From the NCBI GenBank assembly GCA_002702065.1, contig NZXX01000001.1:2108001-2172000 (forward strand): 64,000 nt of DNA. The letters are read 5' to 3'. Below, piece after piece: positions 1-9,434 of the stretch. The position numbers were made by a program, and so were the translations under genes. The notes below the pieces were generated by a model. The model worked only from the letters and a program-made list of their open reading frames with translations. It had not been told where the DNA came from and searched no databases. The stretch's first letter is position 1; each line of letters begins with the position of its first letter. This stretch comes from Anaerolineaceae bacterium. GTDB lineage: Bacteria > Chloroflexota > Anaerolineae > Aggregatilineales > Phototrophicaceae.

Positions 1-1345
1 GCCTGCGGACAGCGGTGAAATTTTGCTGGATAACAACCATATCCGGTATGACGGCCCGCAAAGCGCGCTGGCATACGGCATTGGCATGTTGCAGCAGGAC
101 CCACTCGATGTGGGGGCATTTACCGTACTGGAAAATTATGTGTTTGGCCGTTCCGACAGGTTCTTGCCCAAGTGGCGCGATGCGGAGCAGGAACTGCTGC
201 AGCTGGTCCAGCGTTTTGGCTTCGATCTTGACCCTGATACCCCTATTGAAAATCTGAGTATCGCGCAGCGACAGCAGCTTGAAATCATCCGTCTGCTGGG
301 CCTGGGTGTGCAGGCGCTTATCCTTGATGAACCGACAACGGGTATCTCCGCCGAACAGAAAGCGACGCTCTTTGACGCGCTGCGGCGACTGGCGCATCAG
401 GACAAACTCGTTGTGCTGCTGGTTTCGCACAAACTCGAAGATGTGATCGACCTGTGCGATTCGGTCATTGTGCTGCGCAGCGGCGAAAACGTCGGCAGCA
501 TGCTCATGCCGGAGACACATACGTTGTCGCCCGCGCTAATGAACGAAACAAAAGCACGCCTCGTTCAGATGATGTTTGGGCAGGAATTACCACAACAGAA
601 GCGTCAATCGGCTGCAACAAGCCGGGCAATCATGCAGCTGAACAATCTACATGTCCAGGACAAGCGACTTCATATCGCCGGCGTTAGCTTGACGGTGCAC
701 GCAGGGGAGGTCATTGGTCTGGCCGGGCTTGATGGAAGCGGTCAGGAATTATTTATGCGCGCCGTGTGCGGTTTAACGCGAACCGCAGAAGGCAAAATTC
801 ACGTGGGCAATCAGGACCTTACCGGTAAACCTTATCGCCAGTTCATGACAAACGGTGTGGTTTTCGGGGCTGCGGGACGCCTGGAGGAAGGCCTGATTGC
901 GGGGTTAACCCTGACGGAACATATCGCACTGGTTGACGACACGCAGGCATTTATCGACTGGCAAACACTCAGTAAAGCGACGCAGGAAAAGATCGCCCAT
1001 TATAACGTGCGCGGGCGACCCTCCGATGAGATCCAGCAGCTTTCGGGGGGCAACCAGCAGCGTGTTCTGATGGCGCTGCTGCCGGAACAACCAGAGTTGC
1101 TTATCCTCGAACAGCCAACACGTGGTCTGGATGTGGACTCGGCCCACTGGATCTGGGAACAGCTTTTATTCCGCCGACAGCATGGTACAGCGATTATCTT
1201 CAGCTCACCGGAACTGGATGAACTGGTGGCCTACAGTGATCGAATTCTGGTATTCTATTCCGGACGTATCCACGAAGTAACCGATGTTTCGGGAACGACT
1301 ATTGATCAACTGGGACATCTCATCGGTGGCGAATTTAGCCAGTAG
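1..1345 (+). CDS. BmpA-type (nucleoside/purine) ABC importer, double ATP-binding subunit, 5' partial
   Basis: ATPase that would power import through the two permeases directly downstream. The reading frame is already open at the window edge (PADSGEILLDNN), so the N-terminus, including the first Walker A, lies outside. Two ABC modules are visible. The first has a degenerate signature (LSIAQRQ) and Walker B LILDEPTTG. The second has a lysine-less Walker A (GLDGSGQ), signature LSGGNQQ and Walker B LLILEQPTRG. A degenerate second P-loop is usual in the YufO/NupO/RbsA-like double ATPases. The gene ends 9 bases before the first permease. The solute-binding lipoprotein expected for this transporter class is not in the window and may lie upstream. 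Substrate is inferred from the permease pairing only; other sugars are possible. Confidence 0.88.
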   Translation, partial: PADSGEILLDNNHIRYDGPQSALAYGIGMLQQDPLDVGAFTVLENYVFGRSDRFLPKWRDAEQELLQLVQRFGFDLDPDTPIENLSIAQRQQLEIIRLLGLGVQALILDEPTTGISAEQKATLFDALRRLAHQDKLVVLLVSHKLEDVIDLCDSVIVLRSGENVGSMLMPETHTLSPALMNETKARLVQMMFGQELPQQKRQSAATSRAIMQLNNLHVQDKRLHIAGVSLTVHAGEVIGLAGLDGSGQELFMRAVCGLTRTAEGKIHVGNQDLTGKPYRQFMTNGVVFGAAGRLEEGLIAGLTLTEHIALVDDTQAFIDWQTLSKATQEKIAHYNVRGRPSDEIQQLSGGNQQRVLMALLPEQPELLILEQPTRGLDVDSAHWIWEQLLFRRQHGTAIIFSSPELDELVAYSDRILVFYSGRIHEVTDVSGTTIDQLGHLIGGEFSQ

Positions 1346-1354
1346 GTAAGTACA

Positions 1355-2461
1355 GTGCAAAACCCATCTCGAACCAATCCATTTCTGTTTACCCTGCTAT
1401 CAGTCATCCTCGCGCTGGTCATTGCTGCATTGCTCGTACTGTCTATTGGCAAGAACCCTCTCGATGTCCTGACCAACATCCTCGAAGGCGCTTTCAGGAA
1501 CACAAACGCATTTACCGGTGTCCTCAATTTCTGGATACCACTTTCGCTGGCGTGTGTCGCACTCATCGTTACGTTTCGTGCCGGACTATGGAATATCGGC
1601 ATTGAAGGTCAGATTCTGATGGGGGCCATCTTCGCCAGCTGGGGCGCACTCAATATCAATTTGCCGCCAGAATTATCCCCGATATTGATTCTGATTGAGA
1701 TCGGCTTAGCCATTATCGGCGGTATGTTATGGGCTGGCATTGTCGGCGTGCTCAAAGTCTGGCTGGGTGTCAATGAAATTTTTGGTGGTATGGCGCTGAA
1801 TTCATTGGCGAGCGTATGGGCTATTTATCTGGTCGCAGGTCCCTGGTATCCGGAAGGGGGCAGTGCACAATCATCCGCTCCGTTTCCCAGTCATGCCGTA
1901 TTACCGGGCATTTCAAGCGAATGGCCTGTCAGCCTGTTTGCATTGATCATTACCGGGCTGGCGCTGATCGTCGTCCCATTTTTGCTTGACCGAACCCGCT
2001 GGGGCCTACAGTTAAAAGCGACCGGCAAGAATCCGCGTTCGGCTTTGTTGCTGGGCGTCGCCACCGACCGCATTGCAATGAGCGCTTTTCTGGTGTGCGG
2101 GGCATTGGCAGGCGTAGCAGGCGCGTATCGGGTTTTGTTTACCTACGGCAGTTTTCGGCCACTTGCTTCGGGGAGCATCGGGTTCTTAGGGCTGCTTGTC
2201 GTGCTGCTAGCATCGTCACGGGCGGTCTGGGTGCCATTGATCACCTTTGCCTTTTCGGCCATTCTGGCAGGCAGCACACGCCTGCGCGTGTCGATGCAGT
2301 TAGATGCTTCACTGGCGGGTGTCTTACAGGGCACCGTGGTGTTACTCTTCCTGCTGCTTGGTGGTGTGCGTCAGCGAATCGAGCAAAACAGCAAAGCAGC
2401 ACAGTCGACTCATAAAACAAACGCTATACCGGATACCACCAGTGAGGTCATCAGCCGATGA
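1355..2461 (+). CDS. ABC importer permease, BPD_transp_2 family (NupP/YufP-like)
   Basis: Inner-membrane permease of the BmpA-type nucleoside/purine importer, about 368 residues with eight to ten hydrophobic segments. The family hallmark is near residue 80 (LWNIGIEGQILMGAI), followed by a cytoplasmic loop with the conserved GLQLKATGKNPRSA stretch near residue 215, which contacts the ATPase in this family. The start is GTG with a weak purine-rich leader (GGTAAG). It follows the ATPase by 9 bases and its stop overlaps the start of the second permease by 4 bases (ATGA), so the three genes are one transcript. Permease family is secure; substrate is inferred. Confidence 0.9.
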   Translation: MQNPSRTNPFLFTLLSVILALVIAALLVLSIGKNPLDVLTNILEGAFRNTNAFTGVLNFWIPLSLACVALIVTFRAGLWNIGIEGQILMGAIFASWGALNINLPPELSPILILIEIGLAIIGGMLWAGIVGVLKVWLGVNEIFGGMALNSLASVWAIYLVAGPWYPEGGSAQSSAPFPSHAVLPGISSEWPVSLFALIITGLALIVVPFLLDRTRWGLQLKATGKNPRSALLLGVATDRIAMSAFLVCGALAGVAGAYRVLFTYGSFRPLASGSIGFLGLLVVLLASSRAVWVPLITFAFSAILAGSTRLRVSMQLDASLAGVLQGTVVLLFLLLGGVRQRIEQNSKAAQSTHKTNAIPDTTSEVISR

Positions 2462-3450
2462 ATGAGGAATTCATCAGCACCCTAAATCGTATCGTCGCCA
2501 ACGCAACACCGCTGGTGATTGCCAGCATTGGCGAAACGATCACGGAAAGAGCGGGTGTCATTAATCTGTCGCTGGATGGCAGTATTATCCTGGCGGCCAT
2601 GGTTGGATTTGTAGCGGCGCTTGTCAGTAACAGTATCCTGATCGGCGTTCTGGCAGCGATGATGGCCGGTGGGCTGGTCGCCCTCATCATTGCGCTTGCC
2701 AGCATTGAACTCAAACAGGATCAGGTGGCCATCGGCTTCGTGTTGACATTACTGTGTGCAGACCTGGCTCAGTTCCTGGGGCAAGAGTACACTCGCGTGC
2801 CGGGTCCTCAGATTTCGAGCTGGTCCTTTCCGCTGCTCGACCAGATTCCGCTGGTGGGGCCGATTTTTTTCCAACAGAATATCCTTGTCTACATCAGCTA
2901 TGCGCTGGTCATCTTAGTGTGGTTCTGGCTGTTCCGCACGCGCCCCGGGCTGGCGCATCGTGCGATTGGCGAACGTCCCGAATCAGCATTTGCTCGCGGA
3001 ACGAAGGTCAACCGCCTACGCTACGTCTATACTGTGCTGGGTGGGGCATTGGTGGGTCTCGCTGGCGCAGCCTATTCGCTGCATTTTAAGCCAGGCTGGG
3101 CGACACCGCCATCCATGCGTGGGGATGGCTGGATAGCGCTGGTGATTGTGATCTTTGGGGGGTGGCATCCATTCCGCGTCGTGCTTGGCGCCTATCTGTT
3201 CGCGGCATTGCGGGCCGTATCGTCGGATATTCAACGGAATGGGCTGACCCTGTTTGGCCAGACAATCGAATTTAACTTTATTCTGCTCAACGGGCTGCCC
3301 TGGATCCTGTTGATCATCACGCTTCTACTGGTGAGCAGCGGGTCCATTGAGCGTCTGTTACGTGTCATGCCTCGTCCATTGCAAAAACGCATGCGTTCAT
3401 TCCTGCGTTCGGATTCCCCCAAGGCATTAGGCACGCGATTCGACCCATAA
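2458..3450 (+). CDS. ABC importer permease, BPD_transp_2 family (NupQ/YufQ-like)
   Basis: Second membrane subunit of the importer, 330 residues and strongly hydrophobic throughout. The motif AGVINLSLDGSIILAAMVG near residues 32-50 corresponds to the NLGVEGM region of NupQ-type permeases. The coupling-loop region RAIGERPESAFARGTKVNRLR lies near residue 170. The ATG overlaps the stop of the preceding permease by 4 bases, indicating translational coupling. Two different permeases plus one double ATPase is the standard make-up of BmpA/NupOPQ and YufNOPQ systems. The next gene starts 12 bases later but encodes an unrelated glycosyltransferase-like protein. Confidence 0.9.
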   Translation: MNEEFISTLNRIVANATPLVIASIGETITERAGVINLSLDGSIILAAMVGFVAALVSNSILIGVLAAMMAGGLVALIIALASIELKQDQVAIGFVLTLLCADLAQFLGQEYTRVPGPQISSWSFPLLDQIPLVGPIFFQQNILVYISYALVILVWFWLFRTRPGLAHRAIGERPESAFARGTKVNRLRYVYTVLGGALVGLAGAAYSLHFKPGWATPPSMRGDGWIALVIVIFGGWHPFRVVLGAYLFAALRAVSSDIQRNGLTLFGQTIEFNFILLNGLPWILLIITLLLVSSGSIERLLRVMPRPLQKRMRSFLRSDSPKALGTRFDP

Positions 3451-3462
3451 TGAACCTCTGTC

Positions 3463-5373
3463 ATGCGTAATCGGATGACTACCGCCTCGACAAGGCATCT
3501 CCTCGTTCTGACACTGATTATTCTGTGTGGCTTTGGGGTACGTGCTGCTCTGCATAACTATCATGGGCTGGAAGGCGATGACGGCTTCAGCCTATCGCTC
3601 GCACGTCTCGACATTGATACCTTATTGCGTGGGCTGGCTGCGCTCGAACTGGACATTCATCCGCCGGGGCACTTTCTCGCGCTGAAAGCCTGGATCGCTG
3701 TCGCCGGTGAAAGCCTGCTTTCGCTGCGATTGATGAACATTCTGGCAGATGTGGCAACCGGCGCTTTGATGATGCGGGTGGCCGGGCGCATCTTGTCCAA
3801 TCGAGCAGCTGTTATCGCTGGTTTGCTTTGGCTGGCTTCACCGTTGTTGATCTACAGCGACAACCTGATTCGTATGTATACGCTGCTCAGCCTGTTCGCA
3901 GCTGCCGGAACCGCCTGTGTGGTCGAGGCGCGTTATCATCGTCAGCGTTGGGTGTGGTATGTCGGTGCTGCGATCGCCGGATTTCTGGCTGCCTTTACGC
4001 ACATTGTGGGCGCACTAATACTGGTCTGCCTGGCACTTGGTGTTGCTGTTGGCTGGCTGATGGACTCCACCCGACGCCTGTATTCACTCCTGATAGCGAT
4101 TATCGCATTTGTCATAGCCGGGTTTCTCTACTTGCCGTACGGTTATGCCGTCTGGCAGGTGTATCAGTCCGGGCGACCCCTTGGCGCTGAGATCAGCGAG
4201 GCCAAGTTTGACGAGCCATTTACCGCGCTGTTTCATGTCATCGCTGCTACTTTAACGCACCGGCTCGGTGCTGTGGGTGTCGGAGTTGCAATGACCATTC
4301 TATTGGTTGCTGCTGCAATATGGCTCTGGCAACGGCGACCCAGGCAGTCTACATCGTTGTTGGTCATGGTTTGGGCCGGTTTAGCTGGCATGGCCATCCT
4401 GGGGTGGGTGGCCGGGTTTTATAAAGCACGCTATCTCGCGCCTTTTGCACCGATGCTGCTGGCATTGATGGCGGTGATAATCGCCTCATTGCCGGGCAGG
4501 TACTGGCGCGGGATTGTGACCGCAGGATTGGTGCTGATACTGGCTAGCGGCGTCGTTCGTGATCTTGATCATCGCTTTCGAGATGACTGGGTTGCGGCGG
4601 CCAGTTTTATCCGGCGGCACGAACGGCAGAATGATCGCATCATCGTGATACCCGATTGGGGGCAGGAGGCATTTCGCTTTCACTATCAAGGGAATGCACC
4701 GGTCGTAGGGTTGTTCCCGCAGGTTTCGCCGAACATCCCTTACGCAGAAATACTTGAAGAACAATCCGCAAATGCGAATGGTGTCTGGTTGGTTCATTAT
4801 CAACCTGAAGTGTCTGATCCTGATCGACTGGCGACAAGTTGGTTCCAAAGCCATGCCAGCATCGTGACGGAAGTATTTCCGGCAGGGATGCACATTCGAT
4901 ATTATGATTTTGTGTTATCTGTTGACGCGCTGCCGGAAGATGCAATCCCGCTTGATGCACGCTTCGGCAATATGATGCAGCTACACGGTTATTTTTTGCC
5001 GGTGACGCAAGGGAGTGCTGTTGATAGCTGGTTGCATCCGCCCAGCAATTGGGTACAGGTGGTGCTGTACTGGGAAGCATTGACGCCCAACAGCAATGTG
5101 ACCCCACGTGTACGGCTCACCAGCCCATATGCGCAGGTTTATGGCGAAGTACTGGACCGCAGCAACGACTTACTCGACCGAGTGCCAATCAGCACGTGGC
5201 AGCCGGGGGAAATATGGGAAGTGGCTTACGACATTAACCTGAATCCGGAGACGCCACCAGGCGTTTATAATATCGAAGTGATGGTACTGGATACCGACGG
5301 ACAGCCGCTTTCCACTGAAGGGGCTGATGCCGGTGAATTCTGGGTCATCGCTGGACAATTTATAATCCAATAG
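3463..5373 (+). CDS. GT39/ArnT-like polytopic membrane glycosyltransferase with C-terminal beta domain
   Basis: Probable polyprenyl-phosphate-sugar-dependent glycosyltransferase of the GT-C (PMT/ArnT) fold. An acidic pair GDDGFSLSLARLD near residue 40 lies in the first external loop, where GT-C enzymes hold a catalytic Asp. IHPPGHF follows near residue 66. About ten transmembrane segments occupy residues 10-370. The rest is an extracytoplasmic soluble region, and its last 150 residues (LYWEAL, PGVYNIEVMVLD) resemble the C-terminal domain of the gene at 33575-36178. ATG at 3475 is an alternative start. Acceptor and donor cannot be told from sequence. A sulfatase follows 17 bases later. Confidence 0.72.
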   Translation: MRNRMTTASTRHLLVLTLIILCGFGVRAALHNYHGLEGDDGFSLSLARLDIDTLLRGLAALELDIHPPGHFLALKAWIAVAGESLLSLRLMNILADVATGALMMRVAGRILSNRAAVIAGLLWLASPLLIYSDNLIRMYTLLSLFAAAGTACVVEARYHRQRWVWYVGAAIAGFLAAFTHIVGALILVCLALGVAVGWLMDSTRRLYSLLIAIIAFVIAGFLYLPYGYAVWQVYQSGRPLGAEISEAKFDEPFTALFHVIAATLTHRLGAVGVGVAMTILLVAAAIWLWQRRPRQSTSLLVMVWAGLAGMAILGWVAGFYKARYLAPFAPMLLALMAVIIASLPGRYWRGIVTAGLVLILASGVVRDLDHRFRDDWVAAASFIRRHERQNDRIIVIPDWGQEAFRFHYQGNAPVVGLFPQVSPNIPYAEILEEQSANANGVWLVHYQPEVSDPDRLATSWFQSHASIVTEVFPAGMHIRYYDFVLSVDALPEDAIPLDARFGNMMQLHGYFLPVTQGSAVDSWLHPPSNWVQVVLYWEALTPNSNVTPRVRLTSPYAQVYGEVLDRSNDLLDRVPISTWQPGEIWEVAYDINLNPETPPGVYNIEVMVLDTDGQPLSTEGADAGEFWVIAGQFIIQ

Positions 5374-5390
5374 AACAGGCAAATCTGATT

Positions 5391-6887
5391 ATGACCACTC
5401 ATCCACATATTATTATTTTTAATCCGGATCAATGGCGCAGCGATGTCCTTGGTCATATGGGGAATACAGCCGCCAGCACACCCAACCTGGATAAAGCCGT
5501 ACAGGAAGATATGGTGTCGTTCCGCAATGCGTTCTGCCAGAACCCGGTTTGTACACCGAGCCGCTGTTCATTTATGACGGGGTGGTATCCACACACGCGT
5601 GGACATCGCACGATGTATCATATGCTCAAGCCGGACGAACCCATGCTGCTCAAAACGCTGAAAGATGCGGGTTACCGGGTGTGGTGGGGTGGTAAGAATG
5701 ACGTTGTGCCAGCGCAAAATGGATATGATGACTATTGTGACGTCAAATATACAGCACCGGATACGCCCGAACGTCCGCTGCGCCGCAACCTGCACGCCGA
5801 CCAGTCATGGCGCGGCGAGAAGGGTGGAGACAATTACTACTCCTTCTATGTCGGTCGCATTCCGAAATCGGATGATGAACCCTACATTTATGACAATGAC
5901 TGGGCGATGGTTGAGGGAGCGATTGCGGAGATCAGCAACGCATCCTCCGATCAACCCTTATGTATCTATCTCCCGTTAACCTACCCGCACCCGCCGTACG
6001 GCGTTGAAGATCCCTGGTACAGTCGGATTAATCGAGATGCGCTGCCACCGCGCATTCCTGCGCCGGATGACTGGTCGAGCAAACCTGGCCTGCTAAAAGC
6101 GATCTATCACAATCAAGGGCTGGAGGACTGGACAGAATCACGCTGGACGGAACTGCGGGCGACTTATTACGGTATGTGCGCGCGCGTTGACCATCAATTT
6201 GGCATGGTCATGGATGCGCTGCGACAGGCAGGTATTTATGACGATACGGCGGTTTTTTTCTTTTCCGATCATGGTGACTTTACCGGTGATTATGGATTGG
6301 TCGAAAAAACCCAGAATACCTTTGAAGACTGTCTGACCAATGTGCCGTTCGCCGTCAAGCTGCCAGCCAATTACCCGACAAAGCCGGGTGTGCGCGACGC
6401 CCTGGTCGAATTGATTGACTTCCCGGCAACGGTCGAGGCTATCACAGGAATCGGCCCACAGCACACCCATTTTGGTCGTTCGCTGCTGCCTCTGATTGCT
6501 GGTGAAACTGATGAACATCGTGATGCAGTGTTCTGCCAGGGGGGTCGGTTAGCAGTAGAAGCACATGCCAAAGAACTTGAAAGTTCCAGTTCGGTCAACA
6601 TGGCGGACCCGACCACATCCCTGTACTGGCCAAGGCTGATCGTGCAGCAGGGTGATGGCCCGGAACATACCAAAGCCGTGATGTGCCGGACCCAAGACTA
6701 CAAATATGTTTACCGGTTATATGAACAGGATGAGCTGTACGACCTGGCCGCTGATCCCGGTGAGCAGGTGAATCGCATTGATGATCCTGAACTGAGCGAT
6801 GTGCAGCTTGAGCTGCGGAATCGGCTTATGCGGTTCCTGGTCGAAACCAGCGATTGTGTGCCCTGGCAGCCTGATCGACGGAGTTAA
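5391..6887 (+). CDS. Type I (formylglycine-dependent) sulfatase
   Basis: Hydrolyses sulfate esters (or less often phosphonates) of an unidentified substrate. The 498-residue protein has the N-terminal metal ligand region FNPDQWRSD (Asp13). The signature CTPSRCSFMTG has Cys54, the residue converted to formylglycine in Cys-type sulfatases (C-x-P-S-R). The second metal motif FFFSDHGDFTGDYG lies near residue 287. No signal peptide is evident, so a cytoplasmic location is likely. No sulfatase-maturating enzyme (anSME or FGE) is in the window. The gene lies 17 bases behind the GT39-like gene and ends 63 bases before the ABC exporter, which seems to have its own promoter. Confidence 0.9.
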   Translation: MTTHPHIIIFNPDQWRSDVLGHMGNTAASTPNLDKAVQEDMVSFRNAFCQNPVCTPSRCSFMTGWYPHTRGHRTMYHMLKPDEPMLLKTLKDAGYRVWWGGKNDVVPAQNGYDDYCDVKYTAPDTPERPLRRNLHADQSWRGEKGGDNYYSFYVGRIPKSDDEPYIYDNDWAMVEGAIAEISNASSDQPLCIYLPLTYPHPPYGVEDPWYSRINRDALPPRIPAPDDWSSKPGLLKAIYHNQGLEDWTESRWTELRATYYGMCARVDHQFGMVMDALRQAGIYDDTAVFFFSDHGDFTGDYGLVEKTQNTFEDCLTNVPFAVKLPANYPTKPGVRDALVELIDFPATVEAITGIGPQHTHFGRSLLPLIAGETDEHRDAVFCQGGRLAVEAHAKELESSSSVNMADPTTSLYWPRLIVQQGDGPEHTKAVMCRTQDYKYVYRLYEQDELYDLAADPGEQVNRIDDPELSDVQLELRNRLMRFLVETSDCVPWQPDRRS

Positions 6888-6897
6888 GACCATTCGA

Positions 6898-6924
6898 TTG
6901 GACTCATATGGGCTGTGCTACAAT
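6898..6924 (+). promoter_or_regulatory. Possible sigma70-type promoter of the ABC exporter
   Basis: TTGGAC (6898-6903) and TACAAT (6919-6924) are separated by 15 bases, shorter than the usual 17. It lies 27 bases before the ATG chosen for the ABC exporter. The match is by eye only. Confidence 0.35.
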
Positions 6925-6950
6925 GCGCTGTAACTTGCCAGCAACGACCA

Positions 6951-8759
6951 ATGCACACAATGAAATCAACCACAAAGCAGCATCCACTCAAGCGCCTGCT
7001 GAGCTATACACGCCGCTATCGGGGCCGTGTGATTACAGCAACCGTGTTTTCCATTCTGAACAAGATATTCGACATCATGCCGCCCATGCTGATCGGCGCG
7101 GCGGTCGATGTCATTGTCCGTCAAGATGATTCTTTTTTGGCGGCTCTGGGCTTTCGAGAGATTCACGTCCAGTTGATCGTGCTTTCCATACTGACACTCA
7201 TTATCTGGGTGCTCGAATCGCTGTTTGATTACATCCGAACGGTTTACTGGCGCAATCTGTCCCAGCTTATTGAACATGATCTGCGCATCGAAGCCTATGA
7301 GCAGGTTCAAAAACTGGAGCTGGCTTACTTTGAAGATCGCAGTACGGGCGGTCTGATGTCGATTCTGAACGACGATATTAACCAGCTTGAACGTTTTCTG
7401 GATATCGGGGCCAATGACATTATCCAGATCGTTACGACCGTTCTGGTCATCGGCGGCCTGTATTTTGCGGTTGCGCCGGAAATCGCCTGGCTGGCAATCG
7501 TGCCGATGCCGTTCATCGTTTGGGGGTCTGTGTGGTTTCAGCGCAAACTGGCGCCACGCTATATGGCCGTGCGGCAGCAGGTAGGCCTGCTCAATAGTCA
7601 GCTATCCAACAACCTCGGTGGCATTGCGACCGTCAAGAGCTTCACCGCAGAAGCGCATGAAGTTGAACGCATTGGTAGAGAAAGCAACCTGTACCGCGAA
7701 TATAACCGGCGCGCCATTCAACTAAGCGCAGCGTTTGTGCCGCTTATCCGCATGGCGATTGTCGGCGGGTTTATCGCCATCATGTATTTTGGTGGCTTGG
7801 CTGTTCTGGAAGGCACGCTCAATATCGGCCTATACAGCATTATGGTGTTTATGACGCAGCGTCTGCTGTGGCCGTTGACTCGAATGGGGGAGACCTTCGA
7901 TGTCTACCAGCGGGCGATGGCATCGACAACGCGCATTCTGGATTTGCTGGACACCGAGCCCCGAATCGTTGATGGCGGGGGCACGCTGCCGGTCGAAAAG
8001 GTTCGCGGTGAGGTGGTGTTTGACAATGTACACTTCACCTATGCGGATGGCCAGAAAGTCGTCAAAGGCCTGTCACTTAACATTCCGGCGGGTGATACTG
8101 TGGCGATCGTCGGGGCGACCGGGGCTGGCAAGAGCACCGTGGTCAAGCTGCTGCTGCGCTTTTATGATGTTCAGGAAGGGCGCATTCTCCTCGATGGGCA
8201 TGACCTGCGCGATCTCAATCTGGTAGATCTGCGCAAGGCTATCGGGTTTGTGAGCCAGGATGTGTTCCTGTTTCATGGCACGGCACGGGAAAATATCGCT
8301 TATGGGACCTTCGATGCCAGTGATGAGCAGGTGGCCGAAGCCGCCCAGACAGCCGAGGCACACGAGTTTATCGGCGAGCTATCCAAAGGGTACGAAACCA
8401 TCGTGGGCGAGCGCGGACAAAAGCTATCTGGTGGACAGCGGCAGCGTGTCTCGATTGCGCGTGCGGTGCTGAAAGACCCGCCCATCCTTATTCTGGATGA
8501 GGCCACATCATCCGTTGATAATGAAACCGAAGCCGCGATTCAGCGCTCTTTGGAACGTATCGCTGTCGGACGTACGACGATTATCATCGCGCATCGCCTG
8601 TCGACGGTGCGCAATGCCGATTGCATTTTTGTGCTTGAAGATGGTGTTGTGAGTGAACAGGGCCGTCACGAAGAATTGATCGCCCGCGACGGCCTGTATG
8701 CAGCGTTGTGGCGGGTGCAGATGGGGGAGCGCGAACAATTACGCGCCGCGGGAGATTAA
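6951..8759 (+). CDS. ABC exporter, fused transmembrane and ATPase domains (MsbA/multidrug type)
   Basis: Half-transporter that would homodimerise or pair with another half to export lipid, drug or peptide substrates. Residues about 20-320 hold six transmembrane helices with the coupling-helix region YFEDRSTGGLMSILNDDINQ. The ATPase domain has Walker A GATGAGKST, Q-loop FVSQDVFLFHGTARENI, signature LSGGQRQR, Walker B ILILDEATSSVD and switch His AHRLST. The frame is open back to GTG 6915, but ATG 6951 is preferred because the TACAAT element lies at 6919-6924; ATG 6960 is also possible. No clear Shine-Dalgarno precedes any of these. The TAA interlocks with the TAA of the convergent gene in the tetranucleotide TTAA. 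Confidence 0.92.
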   Translation: MHTMKSTTKQHPLKRLLSYTRRYRGRVITATVFSILNKIFDIMPPMLIGAAVDVIVRQDDSFLAALGFREIHVQLIVLSILTLIIWVLESLFDYIRTVYWRNLSQLIEHDLRIEAYEQVQKLELAYFEDRSTGGLMSILNDDINQLERFLDIGANDIIQIVTTVLVIGGLYFAVAPEIAWLAIVPMPFIVWGSVWFQRKLAPRYMAVRQQVGLLNSQLSNNLGGIATVKSFTAEAHEVERIGRESNLYREYNRRAIQLSAAFVPLIRMAIVGGFIAIMYFGGLAVLEGTLNIGLYSIMVFMTQRLLWPLTRMGETFDVYQRAMASTTRILDLLDTEPRIVDGGGTLPVEKVRGEVVFDNVHFTYADGQKVVKGLSLNIPAGDTVAIVGATGAGKSTVVKLLLRFYDVQEGRILLDGHDLRDLNLVDLRKAIGFVSQDVFLFHGTARENIAYGTFDASDEQVAEAAQTAEAHEFIGELSKGYETIVGERGQKLSGGQRQRVSIARAVLKDPPILILDEATSSVDNETEAAIQRSLERIAVGRTTIIIAHRLSTVRNADCIFVLEDGVVSEQGRHEELIARDGLYAALWRVQMGEREQLRAAGD

Positions 8760-9424
8760 GCCTCGCGCACGCGCTGGACAATCTCGCGTAACTGCACCTC
8801 GAAGTTCGGATCAGCCGCTTTGAATTCTGTACCGCTGATGACAAGTGGCGCACCGAAAACAACAATCTGTGCGCCCAGTTTCAGCGTTTCAATAGCCTGA
8901 TCAACCGACAGGCCACCGACTGCCTGCACCGGGATGGTCACGGCTTCCAGTACAGATGGCAGATCATCCAATGGGCTGAGGCCCTGAATCATATTGCGTT
9001 CGTCAAAACCGGTGTGCACGATGATATAATCCACGCCCATTTCCTGTGCTTCACGTGCGCGTCCGGGTTTGTCCGGGCATAACATGACGTCACACATCAC
9101 CCGTCCGCCATATTGTTTCGCCATTTTAACCTGTTCGATGATGCTGGCATCGTGCGCCTGGCCCATGACGACGACCATGTTGCCGCCAGCTTTGAACATC
9201 ATCTCCGCTTCGAGACCAGCGCCATCCATCGTCTTGAGATCAACCACGATAGGGGTATCGGGGAAGGCGGAACGGAAAGCGCGGACTGCGTGCAGCCCCT
9301 CGGCCAGAATAAGCGGTGTGCCAACCTCCAGCCAATCCACACCAGCGGCTACACTGGCGCGGGCCAGCGCCAACGCTTCCTCAAGATCAATCACATCAAT
9401 TGAAATCTGAATGGTAGCATCCAT
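8756..9424 (-). CDS. Hexulose-6-phosphate synthase-like / 3-keto-L-gulonate-6-phosphate decarboxylase family protein
   Basis: Member of the orotidine-monophosphate-decarboxylase superfamily that forms or cleaves ketohexose phosphates (HPS) or decarboxylates 3-keto-gulonate-6-phosphate. The 222-residue TIM barrel shows WLEVGTPLILAEG (residues 31-43), the metal/catalytic strand VVDLKTMDGAG, and VDYIIVHTGFDERN, which matches HPS proteins better than UlaD-type decarboxylases. A late phosphate-binding strand reads VQAVGGLS. A good Shine-Dalgarno (AGGAATAATTAC) precedes the ATG. It is the last gene of a minus-strand operon behind the dehydrogenase (10-base gap). The partner isomerase of the ribulose monophosphate pathway (HPI) is absent nearby, so a sugar-catabolic role is at least as likely as formaldehyde fixation. 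Confidence 0.8.
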   Translation of the reverse strand: MDATIQISIDVIDLEEALALARASVAAGVDWLEVGTPLILAEGLHAVRAFRSAFPDTPIVVDLKTMDGAGLEAEMMFKAGGNMVVVMGQAHDASIIEQVKMAKQYGGRVMCDVMLCPDKPGRAREAQEMGVDYIIVHTGFDERNMIQGLSPLDDLPSVLEAVTIPVQAVGGLSVDQAIETLKLGAQIVVFGAPLVISGTEFKAADPNFEVQLREIVQRVREA

Positions 9425-9434
9425 GTAATTATTC

